A stretch of 64,000 nucleotides of DNA from JABFSS01 sp964497975 (GTDB taxonomy: Bacteria > Patescibacteriota > Gracilibacteria > Peribacterales > Peribacteraceae), in the NCBI GenBank assembly GCA_964497975.1, contig CAZCFO010000006.1, forward strand, positions 9,304 through 73,303. Reading direction: 5' to 3'. Positions within the stretch are counted from its first letter, which is position 1, and the number at the start of each line of letters is the position of its first letter. Positions 18,178-25,930 of this stretch are shown piece by piece. A program made the translations under genes and the position numbers. Below the pieces are notes generated by a model. That model did no database searches and had not been told where the DNA came from. It saw only the letters and a program-made list of their open reading frames with translations.

Positions 18178-19533
18178 TCAATCCACCGACGCCATCACCT
18201 CCTGTTCTATCAGGTTCCCCCGCTCCTTCATGTTCTCCTTCCGCTGAAACAGGAACGTGAGGAGCGTGAATCCGCCGACGACGTACATCAGGGTCGGCAG
18301 GAGGAGAAGCGCCACGAAGTTGAGCGGCGAGCCGGGGGAGGAGTGGAGCAGGTCTCCGACGGTGCGGGGATTGCCGGGGAGCGCGTCGGGGAGCGAGACG
18401 AGGAAGTTGCTGAGCGCGTGGAGGAAGATCGCGAGGGTGTACCCCGTGAGGATCTTCATGCGGCGGAACAGATCGCGCTTGGGAATGCCCAGCACGTCGT
18501 GGCACCACTCGAGCACGCGGTAATGGACGCCGCGCGCCTGCTGCTCGCGCAGCACCGGTCCCGCGAAGAGGCCGACGCCCACGAAGTACCCCATGATGCC
18601 GGTGGAGACGATGTGCACCATGCTGGTGAGGATCGAGCGGCCCGCGACGTTGCCGAGGAATCCGGCCCAGTCGCGCTGGCCCGGCGTCATCAGGTACTCG
18701 CGGACGAAGCTGACGAAGTAGCCGGAGTGCGTGACGTTTTCGGCGAACGCGAAGCCGATGGCCACGAGCACGGCCATCTGCATGGTGTCGTCGATGCTGG
18801 CGGTGTACTGGCGGCCGCCCTTCCACAGGACCCAGAGCTTGCTCCCCTCTTCGATCACGCCGACGAGGACGAACGAGAGGAACATCGAGAGCAGAGACGA
18901 CTGCAGCGGCGCGATGCCGGGCCAGGCACCCATCACGAACGAATGCGCGCTGGAGCTGAAGCTCTCGGGCTTCACGCTGAAGAGGAAGAAATGCAGCTCC
19001 GCGCGGCTGCGGACGAGCGCGTCGTAGAACAGGATCGGAATCGTCGAGAGCATTCCCGCGAAGACCATGCTGAGCACGACGCCGGGACGCTCCTGGTGGT
19101 ACGGCAGGAAGAGGAAGCACCACACGATGGCGGGGATCGCGGCGGTGCCGATGGCGATCAGATGCGCCGTGCGCTGGGGCCCCATCTCGTTCGCCAGCAT
19201 GTGGAAGAACACCCAGAAGACGAACGTGCCGAGCACCGTCGCTTTCGTCTTCGCCTCCCACGTGCCGAAGAGCAGCCGCCACACGATGACGATGAGAAAC
19301 ACCCCGAGCGCGATGGCCTCGCCCTGCCGGGGAACGGCCGGGCTCATCACCACCTGCGCGGCCTTGATCAACCCGAACGAGAGGATCGTCCCGATGACCA
19401 CGCCCACCGCATACCGGGTCTTCTCGTGGCGCAGGCGCGCCGTCAGATCGAGGGCCATGAGCAGCGCGATTCCCGCCAGCACGACCATCGTGCGCGGCAG
19501 CGAGAAATCGAAGGGAAGGAGGCTCGGAGACAT
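18178..19533 (-). CDS. PrsW-family intramembrane protease
   Basis: A polytopic membrane protein of 451 residues. PrsW motifs appear in order: the acidic pair in VLVGVIEEGSKLWVLW, then AIGFAFAENVTHSGYF, then MVHIVSTGIMGYFVGVG, and HALSNFLVSLPDAL near the end. In Firmicutes PrsW cleaves anti-sigma factors; the substrate here is unknown. The N-terminal four or five helices are an extra module. The start fits an extended -10 that ends 6 bases before the ATG. A divergent pair of small genes begins 100 bases away and could be functionally linked. Confidence 0.85.
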   Translation of the reverse strand: MSPSLLPFDFSLPRTMVVLAGIALLMALDLTARLRHEKTRYAVGVVIGTILSFGLIKAAQVVMSPAVPRQGEAIALGVFLIVIVWRLLFGTWEAKTKATVLGTFVFWVFFHMLANEMGPQRTAHLIAIGTAAIPAIVWCFLFLPYHQERPGVVLSMVFAGMLSTIPILFYDALVRSRAELHFFLFSVKPESFSSSAHSFVMGAWPGIAPLQSSLLSMFLSFVLVGVIEEGSKLWVLWKGGRQYTASIDDTMQMAVLVAIGFAFAENVTHSGYFVSFVREYLMTPGQRDWAGFLGNVAGRSILTSMVHIVSTGIMGYFVGVGLFAGPVLREQQARGVHYRVLEWCHDVLGIPKRDLFRRMKILTGYTLAIFLHALSNFLVSLPDALPGNPRTVGDLLHSSPGSPLNFVALLLLPTLMYVVGGFTLLTFLFQRKENMKERGNLIEQEVMASVD

Positions 19534-19539
19534 CTGGAT

Positions 19540-19548
19540 AGTATAGCA
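19540..19548 (-). promoter_or_regulatory. Extended -10 of the PrsW gene (leaderless geometry)
   Basis: TGCTATACT on the minus strand, then 6 bases (ATCCAG), then ATG. The transcript should begin at the start codon. Confidence 0.6.
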
Positions 19549-19596
19549 GATTTTCGGCTTCCCGTTGAGGCATTTTCTCGGGTCTGGGGCTCATTC

Positions 19597-19625
19597 TTTA
19601 CAAGCCAAACCTTGCTGCCTAGACT
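19597..19625 (+). promoter_or_regulatory. Promoter of the 19633 gene (leaderless geometry)
   Basis: -35 TTTACA, a 17-base spacer and -10 TAGACT, with the ATG 7 bases after the -10. Confidence 0.65.
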
Positions 19626-19632
19626 CGCGCGG

Positions 19633-19839
19633 ATGAAAGGATGTGACAACAGTGACAGTGACGGTCTCGAGGCCCGAAGGGTTCTCAAAAGGACGAAACT
19701 GCCCGGCTTGGGAGTGGATGCACTCGAAGGAGATGATGCCGATGATATCGTCGACTTTTATAAAAATCTGAAGTTGCTGCAAAGCATGGTGAATCATACT
19801 GCCTTGGCTTTTCGCCAGGTGCGCAGAGGCGAGGTGTAA
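19633..19839 (+). CDS. Small unknown protein (68 aa)
   Basis: An acidic N-terminus is followed by VDALEGDDADDIVDFYKNLKLLQSMVNHTALAFRQVRRGEV, which looks helical. I do not recognise a family. Reality is supported by a strong upstream promoter ending 7 bases before the ATG and by co-direction with the next gene, 26 bases downstream. It may work with that protein. Confidence 0.55.
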   Translation: MKGCDNSDSDGLEARRVLKRTKLPGLGVDALEGDDADDIVDFYKNLKLLQSMVNHTALAFRQVRRGEV

Positions 19840-19865
19840 ATAGACAGTCATCCTCGACACATTCT

Positions 19866-20273
19866 ATGAATTCCCCCGAACCCTTCCGCAATCCGGAAAG
19901 CTCGGCAGACGAGGAACGATTTCCTCCGACGAAAAAAGTGCGTGATGTCCAAAAAATCGCGTTCATCGAGAGCGCTGACGATATTCTTCGTGAGGAATAT
20001 GAAGAGGATGAGGAGCGGAAAAATGACGTCGATCCTGCTCAAGCTCTTGCGCAGCTGAAGGAGGATTTGCGGGATGATCCGGACGGCCAGGCGATGCTGG
20101 GGATCCTGGAAGCTGCCGACCAGGAAGATCTCGCAATGACACAGGCGGGTATGTCACGGGAGCAAATCAACGAGTTCAGAGTCAGGCGGTGCGAAATTGC
20201 AAAGAAACTGTCCGCCTTTGCCCGGTACGTCCAGACCCTGAGCGCTCCCGGCCACGGGGGCCTGGACGTTTGA
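19866..20273 (+). CDS. Unknown protein with possible sigma-region-4-like end
   Basis: A 135-residue acidic protein. The first 80 residues are charged and probably partly disordered (EEYEEDEERKND). The segment LKEDLRDDPDGQAMLGILEAADQEDLAMTQAGMSREQINEFRVRRCEIAKKL has the spacing of a degenerate helix-turn-helix. It recalls sigma-70 region 4 (DP-x-Q-x-x-L-x-x-x-x-EG-x-S-x-EI), but the turn residues are not canonical. With the 68-residue gene before it, it could be a small regulatory pair; this is a guess. Confidence 0.6.
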   Translation: MNSPEPFRNPESSADEERFPPTKKVRDVQKIAFIESADDILREEYEEDEERKNDVDPAQALAQLKEDLRDDPDGQAMLGILEAADQEDLAMTQAGMSREQINEFRVRRCEIAKKLSAFARYVQTLSAPGHGGLDV

Positions 20274-20295
20274 GGATTCCCGACCCCGGATTTCC

Positions 20296-20304
20296 TGCTA
20301 GAGT
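20296..20304 (+). promoter_or_regulatory. Extended -10 of glyS (leaderless geometry)
   Basis: TGCTAGAGT followed by 6 bases (TGGCTT) and the ATG at 20311. No good -35 is seen, which is normal for extended -10 promoters. Confidence 0.5.
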
Positions 20305-20310
20305 TGGCTT

Positions 20311-21714
20311 ATGCCAGCCCCCTCTCTCGACGTTCTCGTCTCCCTCTGCAAGCGCCGCGGATTCATTTTTCCCGGATCCGAAATTTACGGCGGGCTCAGC
20401 AACAGCTGGGACTACGGGCCGCTCGGCACCGAGATGAAGAACGCCATCCGCGACTGGTGGTGGGAGCGCTTCGTCCAGAAGCGCCAGGACATGGTGGGTC
20501 TCGACGCCGCGATCATGATGAACCCCAGGGTGTGGGAGGCGAGCGGGCACGTGGCGAACTTCAACGACGCGATGGTCGACTGCAAAAACTGCAAGGCCCG
20601 CCACCGCGCCGATCATCTGATTGAGAACGCCTACCCCGACGTGAAGGTGGAGGGCAAATCCCCCGCCGAACTCACCGCGATCATCAAGGAGAAGAAGATC
20701 GCCTGCCCCACCTGCGGCAAGGCCGACCAGCTCACGGACGCGCGCAAGTTCAACCTGCTCTTCGGCACGCACCTGGGCGCGGTGGAAAGCGACCGCAGCC
20801 AGACGGTCTACCTGCGCGGCGAGATCGCGCAGGCCATGTTCGTGAACTTCAAGAACGTGCTCGGAACCACCCGCAAGCGGCTTCCGTTCGGCATCGCGTC
20901 CATCGGAAAGGCCTTCAGAAACGAGATCACTCCCGGCAACTTCACGTTCCGCACGCTGGAATTCGACCTCATGGAATTCGAGTACTTCATCCGCGAAGAG
21001 GAATGGGAATCAACCTTCAACTACTGGATGGAGGAGCAGAAGAAGTGGGTGGCCGAGATGGGCTTTGCATCCGAGCGCATCCGCGTGCGCGAGCACTCGA
21101 AGGACGAGCTCTCGCACTACTCGCGCCGCACGGCCGACATCGAGTACCAGACGCCGTTCGGCTGGAAGGAGATGTTTGGCTGCGCCTACCGCACCGACTT
21201 CGATCTCAAGAACCACATGGAGAAGTCCGGCGAGGACCTGCAGTACACCGATCCCGACGACGCCACCAGGAAGTTCATCCCGCACGTGATCGAACCGACC
21301 TTCGGCCTCTCGCGCCTGATGCTGATGACGATGCTGGAGGCGTATGAGGAACAGAAGCTCGAGAACGACACGCGCACCGTGCTCCATCTGCACCCCCGCG
21401 TCGCGCCCGTGCAGGTCGCCATTCTTCCGCTCAGCAAGAAGGAAAACCTCGTCGAGAAGGCCCAAGAGTTGTACAAAAAAATTACTCACGAAACGAATCT
21501 CCGCGTCGACTTCGACGTCACGGGTTCCATCGGCAAGCGCTACCGCCGGCAGGACGAAATCGGCACGCCCAAGTGCATCACCGTCGACTTCGGCACCATC
21601 GGCGAGGATGCCGCGCAGGGCGAGAAGGACACCGTCACCATCCGGGACCGCGACAGCCTCAAGCAGGAACGCCTCTCTGTGGAGAAACTCCTGGCAGAAC
21701 TGAGCAGGCGCTGA
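20311..21714 (+). CDS. glyS: Glycyl-tRNA synthetase, dimeric (eukaryote-like) type
   Basis: A class II synthetase charging tRNA-Gly, 467 residues, of the homodimeric type rather than the two-gene alpha2beta2 type. Marks are KRRGFIFPGSEIYGGLSNSWDYGPLGTEMKNAI at the N-terminus, RGEIAQAMFVNFKNVL, motif 2 RNEITPGNFTFRTLEFDLMEFEYF, HVIEPTFGLSRL (motif 3) and a C-terminal anticodon-binding domain (VAPVQVAILPL...). A zinc-binding pair of CxxC is visible in VDCKNCKARH and IACPTCGKA. It is transcribed alone with leaderless geometry. Confidence 0.95.
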   Translation: MPAPSLDVLVSLCKRRGFIFPGSEIYGGLSNSWDYGPLGTEMKNAIRDWWWERFVQKRQDMVGLDAAIMMNPRVWEASGHVANFNDAMVDCKNCKARHRADHLIENAYPDVKVEGKSPAELTAIIKEKKIACPTCGKADQLTDARKFNLLFGTHLGAVESDRSQTVYLRGEIAQAMFVNFKNVLGTTRKRLPFGIASIGKAFRNEITPGNFTFRTLEFDLMEFEYFIREEEWESTFNYWMEEQKKWVAEMGFASERIRVREHSKDELSHYSRRTADIEYQTPFGWKEMFGCAYRTDFDLKNHMEKSGEDLQYTDPDDATRKFIPHVIEPTFGLSRLMLMTMLEAYEEQKLENDTRTVLHLHPRVAPVQVAILPLSKKENLVEKAQELYKKITHETNLRVDFDVTGSIGKRYRRQDEIGTPKCITVDFGTIGEDAAQGEKDTVTIRDRDSLKQERLSVEKLLAELSRR

Positions 21715-21742
21715 GCTCCTTCCGCAGTCGCAACAATAATTG

Positions 21743-21770
21743 TTGACAATCTTCGCGGAGAATACACAAT
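21743..21770 (+). promoter_or_regulatory. Promoter of the 21777 gene
   Basis: -35 TTGACA, a 16-base spacer and -10-like CACAAT, with the ATG 6 bases further on. Confidence 0.45.
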
Positions 21771-21776
21771 TTCACC

Positions 21777-22955
21777 ATGTCACGAAGCCCGGACAAGCTG
21801 CGGGGGAAAAACAAGACGACGCCCCGCGTGCCCGAACATGCTGCCGGCAGAAACACACCGGAGGCCGTCGCGCCGGCAACGAAAAAAGCGAGGTTCATCT
21901 TCTTCCTGATGCTCGCGGGCCTGACGTTCACCGGTATCGCGGCCCTCGTGGCGCGCAACGGCACGGACAACGGGAAAGGAAAGGGCGCACAGAAGGACGC
22001 GGACGACGGTATTTCCGCGATCTACCGGAAGATCGAAGGCGCCGTGGAGCCCAAAGGACCGCTCACGCACGCGCAGATGGAGGAAGTGTTCATGGAACTC
22101 GAGCGGATGGGTCTCGGAAAGGTCTACTGGAAGGAGCCCCTGGGAAAACGTGACGAGACCTTGCCCCCGTCCATGACCGTCGCACTTCTGCACGGCGACA
22201 GTTCCACCTGGCACCCGGATGTGATGCGTCGAAGCGTGCTTGCGGGCAAACATCTGCGGAGTGCGGGCTTCCCTGTCCTGGGCATGGAAGGAGAAGAAAA
22301 GGGAAAAACGCTGCCTCACCAGCAATTGGAGGTGAATGACAAACCGATGCCGTGGAATATTCTCGATAAAAAACTCGGCCTCAATCCCCCCGTCGCACGG
22401 CAGCTGGCGGGACAACGGCTGGACATCGCGGATATTTTGAACCACGCATCCCCCCCGGGGACCTGGGTGGGCATTGAGCCTCCGGCCATCCTGAACAAGT
22501 CCCGCGACCGCCTGCCGGAAAAGCAGAAGCTGGACTCGTACGTGCAACGGTTCATGAACCGCACGCGGACGGCGAAAAAGGGTGACAGCTTCAATATCGA
22601 ATTCGTCAGGAACCGCAACGGCGGGACGGCGATTCTGATCGGCGGCGAAGAGTTCGATCCCGCGGAGCTGAAACGCTGGAACGACTGGCATCGCGACGAT
22701 TACGACGGACCGGAGGCGCGACAGCGAAACGCGTCCTTCGCCACCGAGACGCAGCCGATATTCGTGGGCACCGGGCATCTGCACGCCGTGCAAAAAGAGG
22801 CCGCGGAAAAAGGCCGCAAGGCGGGGTTCTTCCTTCCGCACGGCGCGGCGATCCCCGCCGACGGCATCAATGGCGACATTCGGGTTGCGACCATCGATGC
22901 AGTGCTCACGGCATACGAAAAACAGGAAAAGGGCCAGCAGCAGCAGAGGAAATAA
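21777..22955 (+). CDS. Unknown single-pass membrane protein, weakly TraB/GumN-like
   Basis: A 392-residue protein with a basic N-terminus (about 1-38), one transmembrane helix (RFIFFLMLAGLTFTGIAALVA) and a large outside domain. VALLHGDSSTWHPDVM near residue 145 and IFVGTGHLHAVQKEAAEKGRK near residue 330 recall the first His motif and the late G-x-H-L motif of TraB/GumN proteins. Spacing and the missing conserved Glu make this uncertain. The C-terminus is Lys/Gln-rich. It is transcribed alone and ends in a shared terminator. The function is unknown. Confidence 0.75.
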   Translation: MSRSPDKLRGKNKTTPRVPEHAAGRNTPEAVAPATKKARFIFFLMLAGLTFTGIAALVARNGTDNGKGKGAQKDADDGISAIYRKIEGAVEPKGPLTHAQMEEVFMELERMGLGKVYWKEPLGKRDETLPPSMTVALLHGDSSTWHPDVMRRSVLAGKHLRSAGFPVLGMEGEEKGKTLPHQQLEVNDKPMPWNILDKKLGLNPPVARQLAGQRLDIADILNHASPPGTWVGIEPPAILNKSRDRLPEKQKLDSYVQRFMNRTRTAKKGDSFNIEFVRNRNGGTAILIGGEEFDPAELKRWNDWHRDDYDGPEARQRNASFATETQPIFVGTGHLHAVQKEAAEKGRKAGFFLPHGAAIPADGINGDIRVATIDAVLTAYEKQEKGQQQQRK

Positions 22956-22956
22956 C

Positions 22957-22999
22957 GAGCAGTAAAAAAGGGGCCGGCATCCTGCCGACCCCTCTGCTC
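22957..22999. terminator. Bidirectional terminator between convergent genes
   Basis: The stem GGGG-c-CGGCA / TGCCG-a-CCCC is preceded by A6 (a U-run for the minus-strand gene), with an outer GAGCAG/CTGCTC pair. It overlaps the stop of the minus-strand gene. Confidence 0.8.
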
Positions 23000-23945
23000 A
23001 TTTCTTGCCCTCCTTCTTTTCGTTGAGCCAGCGCACCAGCGCCGGCTCAGCCAGTTTCAGCCCTTCGGCGAACGTGATGATACGGTCGCCGTCAGGCGTG
23101 TCGGCGGGGAGGAACCCTGCCCGTTTCAGCGCCGCGACATCCGCGGCGGGGAACGGCCGGTAGCACTTCTCGGCCTTCATGGCCTCAAAGGCTGCCAGAA
23201 GCGCAGCCTGCAACTCGTCCTTAAGCTGCTTTCGCGGAAGCTTGGTGAGAGCTTCCGGAAGACTGCCGCTGGAATCGAGACTGATCAGGCAGCTCACGTG
23301 ATGCCGCCTGTAATCTCCCAACGGAAGTGGCTGCGGATTGGCATCAAACTTACTGACGACTTCGTCAGCAAGTTCGCCGAACACTTTCTTCGGTCCCCAG
23401 GCCTTGGAGACCAGAAAGAAGAGGGAGTTCGGAAAGGCTTCCGTGCCTTTGAACTGTCCAGGCCCAGCATCCTGATACCAGTAGGGACGCGGGAAGACCA
23501 ATGCACAATGAACGCCACGAAGGGTGAAAAACTTTGCGTTGTACGATTCCATCGAGCGACGCACGAGTACAACGAGTTTTTGCCCTTCCTTAAGTTCGAT
23601 TCGTCGTGGGTCCACGGTGGCTTCAGATTCCCAGAGCCTCTTGCCCTCGAAATTCTCCGTACGGTAGATCACCGGCTGCGGAAACCCGAGCCGATAATGC
23701 ACCGTCTGGACAATATGGACGCCTGCCTTGAGCTGAAGGAGAAGACTGGGCTTCCCCTTTTCGCTGTTGCCACTGAACTGGATGTTCACGGCATCCTTGC
23801 CCTGGTTGACCCGGACGAGTACGGGAAACAACTGCCCGTCCTCGAGTGCGACGACGTCGCACATTTTTTCTTGAGCGGCCAACGGGGAAGGCCCCGCCGC
23901 CACGAAAGCCAGGGCGCACAGCAGCGCCAAGTCGACCCGAAGCAT
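22998..23945 (-). CDS. Secreted protein of unknown function
   Basis: A 315-residue protein with a clear signal peptide (MLRVDLALLCALAFVAAGPSPLAAQ). The mature part starts with EKMCDVVALEDGQLFPVLVRVNQGK and is predicted mostly beta (YRLGFPQPVIYRTENF, KLVVLVRRSM). The C-terminal third is helical and charged (PRKQLKDELQAALLAAFEAMKAEKCY). No family was recognised. The ATG at 23945 is chosen because of the signal peptide; the upstream frame runs through a structured, A/T-rich promoter region. Confidence 0.75.
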   Translation of the reverse strand: MLRVDLALLCALAFVAAGPSPLAAQEKMCDVVALEDGQLFPVLVRVNQGKDAVNIQFSGNSEKGKPSLLLQLKAGVHIVQTVHYRLGFPQPVIYRTENFEGKRLWESEATVDPRRIELKEGQKLVVLVRRSMESYNAKFFTLRGVHCALVFPRPYWYQDAGPGQFKGTEAFPNSLFFLVSKAWGPKKVFGELADEVVSKFDANPQPLPLGDYRRHHVSCLISLDSSGSLPEALTKLPRKQLKDELQAALLAAFEAMKAEKCYRPFPAADVAALKRAGFLPADTPDGDRIITFAEGLKLAEPALVRWLNEKKEGKK

Positions 23946-24031
23946 GGAAACTCTCCAAAAAAAGGTGGGTGATGGAAATGAGCAGCAATGACTGCGGGCG
24001 ATGGATTCATCGCTGCTCCACAATCTATATA

Positions 24032-24060
24032 TTAATAACATATTTCTTTATTTTTGTCCA
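24032..24060 (-). promoter_or_regulatory. Promoter of the secreted-protein gene
   Basis: -35 TGGACA, a 17-base spacer and -10 TATTAA within an A/T-rich segment. The predicted leader is about 80 bases. Confidence 0.5.
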
Positions 24061-24072
24061 TTTGCGTCTGTA

Positions 24073-24102
24073 TTGTACTTCTGCGCAGTTCTCCTGTATA
24101 AA
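24073..24102 (+). promoter_or_regulatory. Promoter of rpsB-tsf
   Basis: -35-like TTGTAC, an 18-base spacer and -10 TATAAA, giving an rpsB leader of about 175 bases. Confidence 0.5.
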
Positions 24103-24283
24103 ACCCGCACTTCCGACTGATCGTTGCGGTCCTGGTCCCTCCGGGGACATCCTCCGCACAAGACGAGACGACGTCGGTCCCTGAACCGCCTGGAAATGCT
24201 GCGGTCAGGATCTCCAAGGATTTTCATCACCGGACCGCCCTGCATTCTTTTTCTTCACTCTTATTTCTCTTCACCCGTACGTC

Positions 24284-25033
24284 ATGATCCCCTCCGAGAA
24301 AGAACTCCTCGCCGCCGCCTGCCACTTCGGCCACCGCAAAGAAAAGTGGAACCCGAAAATGGCGCCCTACCTCTACGGCGTGCGCCGCGGCATCCACGTC
24401 TTCGACCTGACGATGACCCGCAAGGGCCTCGAGAAGGTCTGCGACCACATGAAGAAAATGCACACGGAGGGCAAGACGATCCTCTTCGTCTCCACCAAGC
24501 AGCACTCGATCCCGATGCTCGAGAGCATGGCCCGCAAGCTCGGCCAGCCGATGGTCACCAAAAAGTGGATCCCGGGCCTGCTCACCAACTGGATGACGAT
24601 CAAGCGCCGCCTCAAGTACTACCTGGACCTCCAGGCGTCCTTCAAGACGGGCGAGGTGGAGAAGTACACCAAGAAGGAGCAGACCAGCCTCCGCAAGAAG
24701 CTGGCCAAGCTCGACATCGCTCTCGCCGGTGTCTCGAAAATGACCGGTCTTCCCGACGCCGTCTTCATCGTCGACGCCATCCGCGACCGCGTGGCCGTGC
24801 TCGAGGCCGCCAAGCTCAAGATCCCCCTCTTCGGCATCTGCGACTCCAACGCCGATCCGGATCTCTTCACCGCGTTCGTCCCGGGCAACGACGACGCCGT
24901 CAAATCCCTCTCGCTCATCCTCTCGACCGTCGAGAACGAGCTGCAGGAAGCCTCGCCCAAGAAAGCCGCTGATGCGGACGACGATGAGATCGTCGCGAAC
25001 GTCCCCAGCACCAAGACCGGCGGCATGCGCTAA
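24284..25033 (+). CDS. rpsB: 30S ribosomal protein uS2
   Basis: A small-subunit protein of 249 residues. The N-terminus ELLAAACHFGHRKEKWNPKMAPYLYGVRRGIHVFDL and the segment QPMVTKKWIPGLLTNW are diagnostic for uS2. LPDAVFIVDAIRDRVAVLEAAKLKIPLFGICDSNADPDLFTAFVPGNDDAVKSL is the conserved C-terminal half. It is followed by tsf 37 bases later, the universal order. It has a long, possibly regulatory leader. Confidence 0.97.
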   Translation: MIPSEKELLAAACHFGHRKEKWNPKMAPYLYGVRRGIHVFDLTMTRKGLEKVCDHMKKMHTEGKTILFVSTKQHSIPMLESMARKLGQPMVTKKWIPGLLTNWMTIKRRLKYYLDLQASFKTGEVEKYTKKEQTSLRKKLAKLDIALAGVSKMTGLPDAVFIVDAIRDRVAVLEAAKLKIPLFGICDSNADPDLFTAFVPGNDDAVKSLSLILSTVENELQEASPKKAADADDDEIVANVPSTKTGGMR

Positions 25034-25070
25034 GCCGTCCGCAGTTCTTATTTCCCTTCTCCCTCCGATT

Positions 25071-25844
25071 ATGACCACCATCTCCGCAGCCGACGTCCAG
25101 AAACTCCGCGCCCGCACGGGCGTGGGCATCGTCGCCGTCAAGCAGGCGCTCGAGGAAGCCCAGGGCGACGAGGAAAAGGCGATTGAAATCCTCCGCAAGC
25201 GCGGACTCGCGCAGGCGGTCAAGAAGGCCGACCGCGACCAGACCGAAGGAGGCATCTTCATCGCCGAGACGCCCGGCAAGGCCGCCATCATCGTGCTCAA
25301 GTGTGAAACCGACTTCGTGGGCCGCAGCGACGCGTTCGTCTCGCTGGGTCAGGAGCTTGCCGCCAGCCTCGTGAAGGACGGCGCGGCCAAAGCCAAGGCC
25401 TTCGCGGACAGCAAGCTGCCGGAGGCGGTGCAGAAGCTCGGCGAGAACATCTCGGTCGGCGAGACGCTGGAGGTGAGCGCCCCCGTCGTGGGCACGTACG
25501 TCCACAGCAACCGCAAGATCGGCGTGATCATCGGCCTCTCATCCGGCGACGCGTCCAAAGCGCGCGACGTCGCCATGCACGCCGCGGCCATGAACCCCCT
25601 CTACGTGCACCCGGAGGACACGCCCCCCGAAGCGATCGCGAAGGAGAAGGAAATCTGGAAGGAGCAGATGAAGAACGAAAAGAAGCCTCCGGAAATCCTC
25701 GAGAAGATCATGCTCGGCAAGGAGCGCAAGTTCCGGGACGAGAACGCGTTGCTCAAGCAGCCGTTCGTGAAGGACAGCGCCGTGACGGTCGAGACCTACC
25801 TCGGCGGCGCCAAAGTGGAGTCGTATCAGCGGATCGCGATCTAA
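25071..25844 (+). CDS. tsf: Elongation factor Ts
   Basis: The guanine-nucleotide exchange factor for EF-Tu, 257 residues. The N-terminal UBA-like domain is SAADVQKLRARTGVGIVAVKQALEEAQGDEEKAIEILRKRG, followed by the core KAAIIVLKCETDFVGRSDAFVSLGQELA and HAAAMNPLYV. The start ATG at 25071 follows the pyrimidine-rich CCCTTCTCCCTCCGATT, without a Shine-Dalgarno site. It is the second gene of the rpsB operon. A word-hairpin starts right after the TAA stop. Confidence 0.96.
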   Translation: MTTISAADVQKLRARTGVGIVAVKQALEEAQGDEEKAIEILRKRGLAQAVKKADRDQTEGGIFIAETPGKAAIIVLKCETDFVGRSDAFVSLGQELAASLVKDGAAKAKAFADSKLPEAVQKLGENISVGETLEVSAPVVGTYVHSNRKIGVIIGLSSGDASKARDVAMHAAAMNPLYVHPEDTPPEAIAKEKEIWKEQMKNEKKPPEILEKIMLGKERKFRDENALLKQPFVKDSAVTVETYLGGAKVESYQRIAI

Positions 25845-25927
25845 AGGAACTCGAGGAACACAAGGAACACGAAGAGCGCCATGAAGAATGGACTCCTTGT
25901 GTTCTTTGCGTTCCTGGTGTTCCTTCC
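25845..25927. repeat. Word-hairpin, 9-base word GGAACACNA
   Basis: The left words are GGAACTCGA, GGAACACAA, GGAACACGA. The right arm on the other strand gives GGAACACCA, GGAACGCAA, AGAACACAA. It lies between the convergent genes tsf and the cysteine-repeat protein. Confidence 0.85.
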
Positions 25928-25930
25928 GCC

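Larger units (their letters stand above)
23946..24283. other. Divergent promoter region with two structured leaders
   Basis: There is no gene in this 338-base gap. It holds the minus-strand promoter of the secreted protein, the plus-strand promoter of rpsB and their leaders. The minus leader can fold as GAGCAGC...GCTGCTC around GCGATG/CATCGC (23980-24019). The rpsB leader is about 175 bases with a GTCCC-tcc-GGGGAC hairpin near 24140, so S2-type autoregulation is possible but not shown. Confidence 0.6.
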
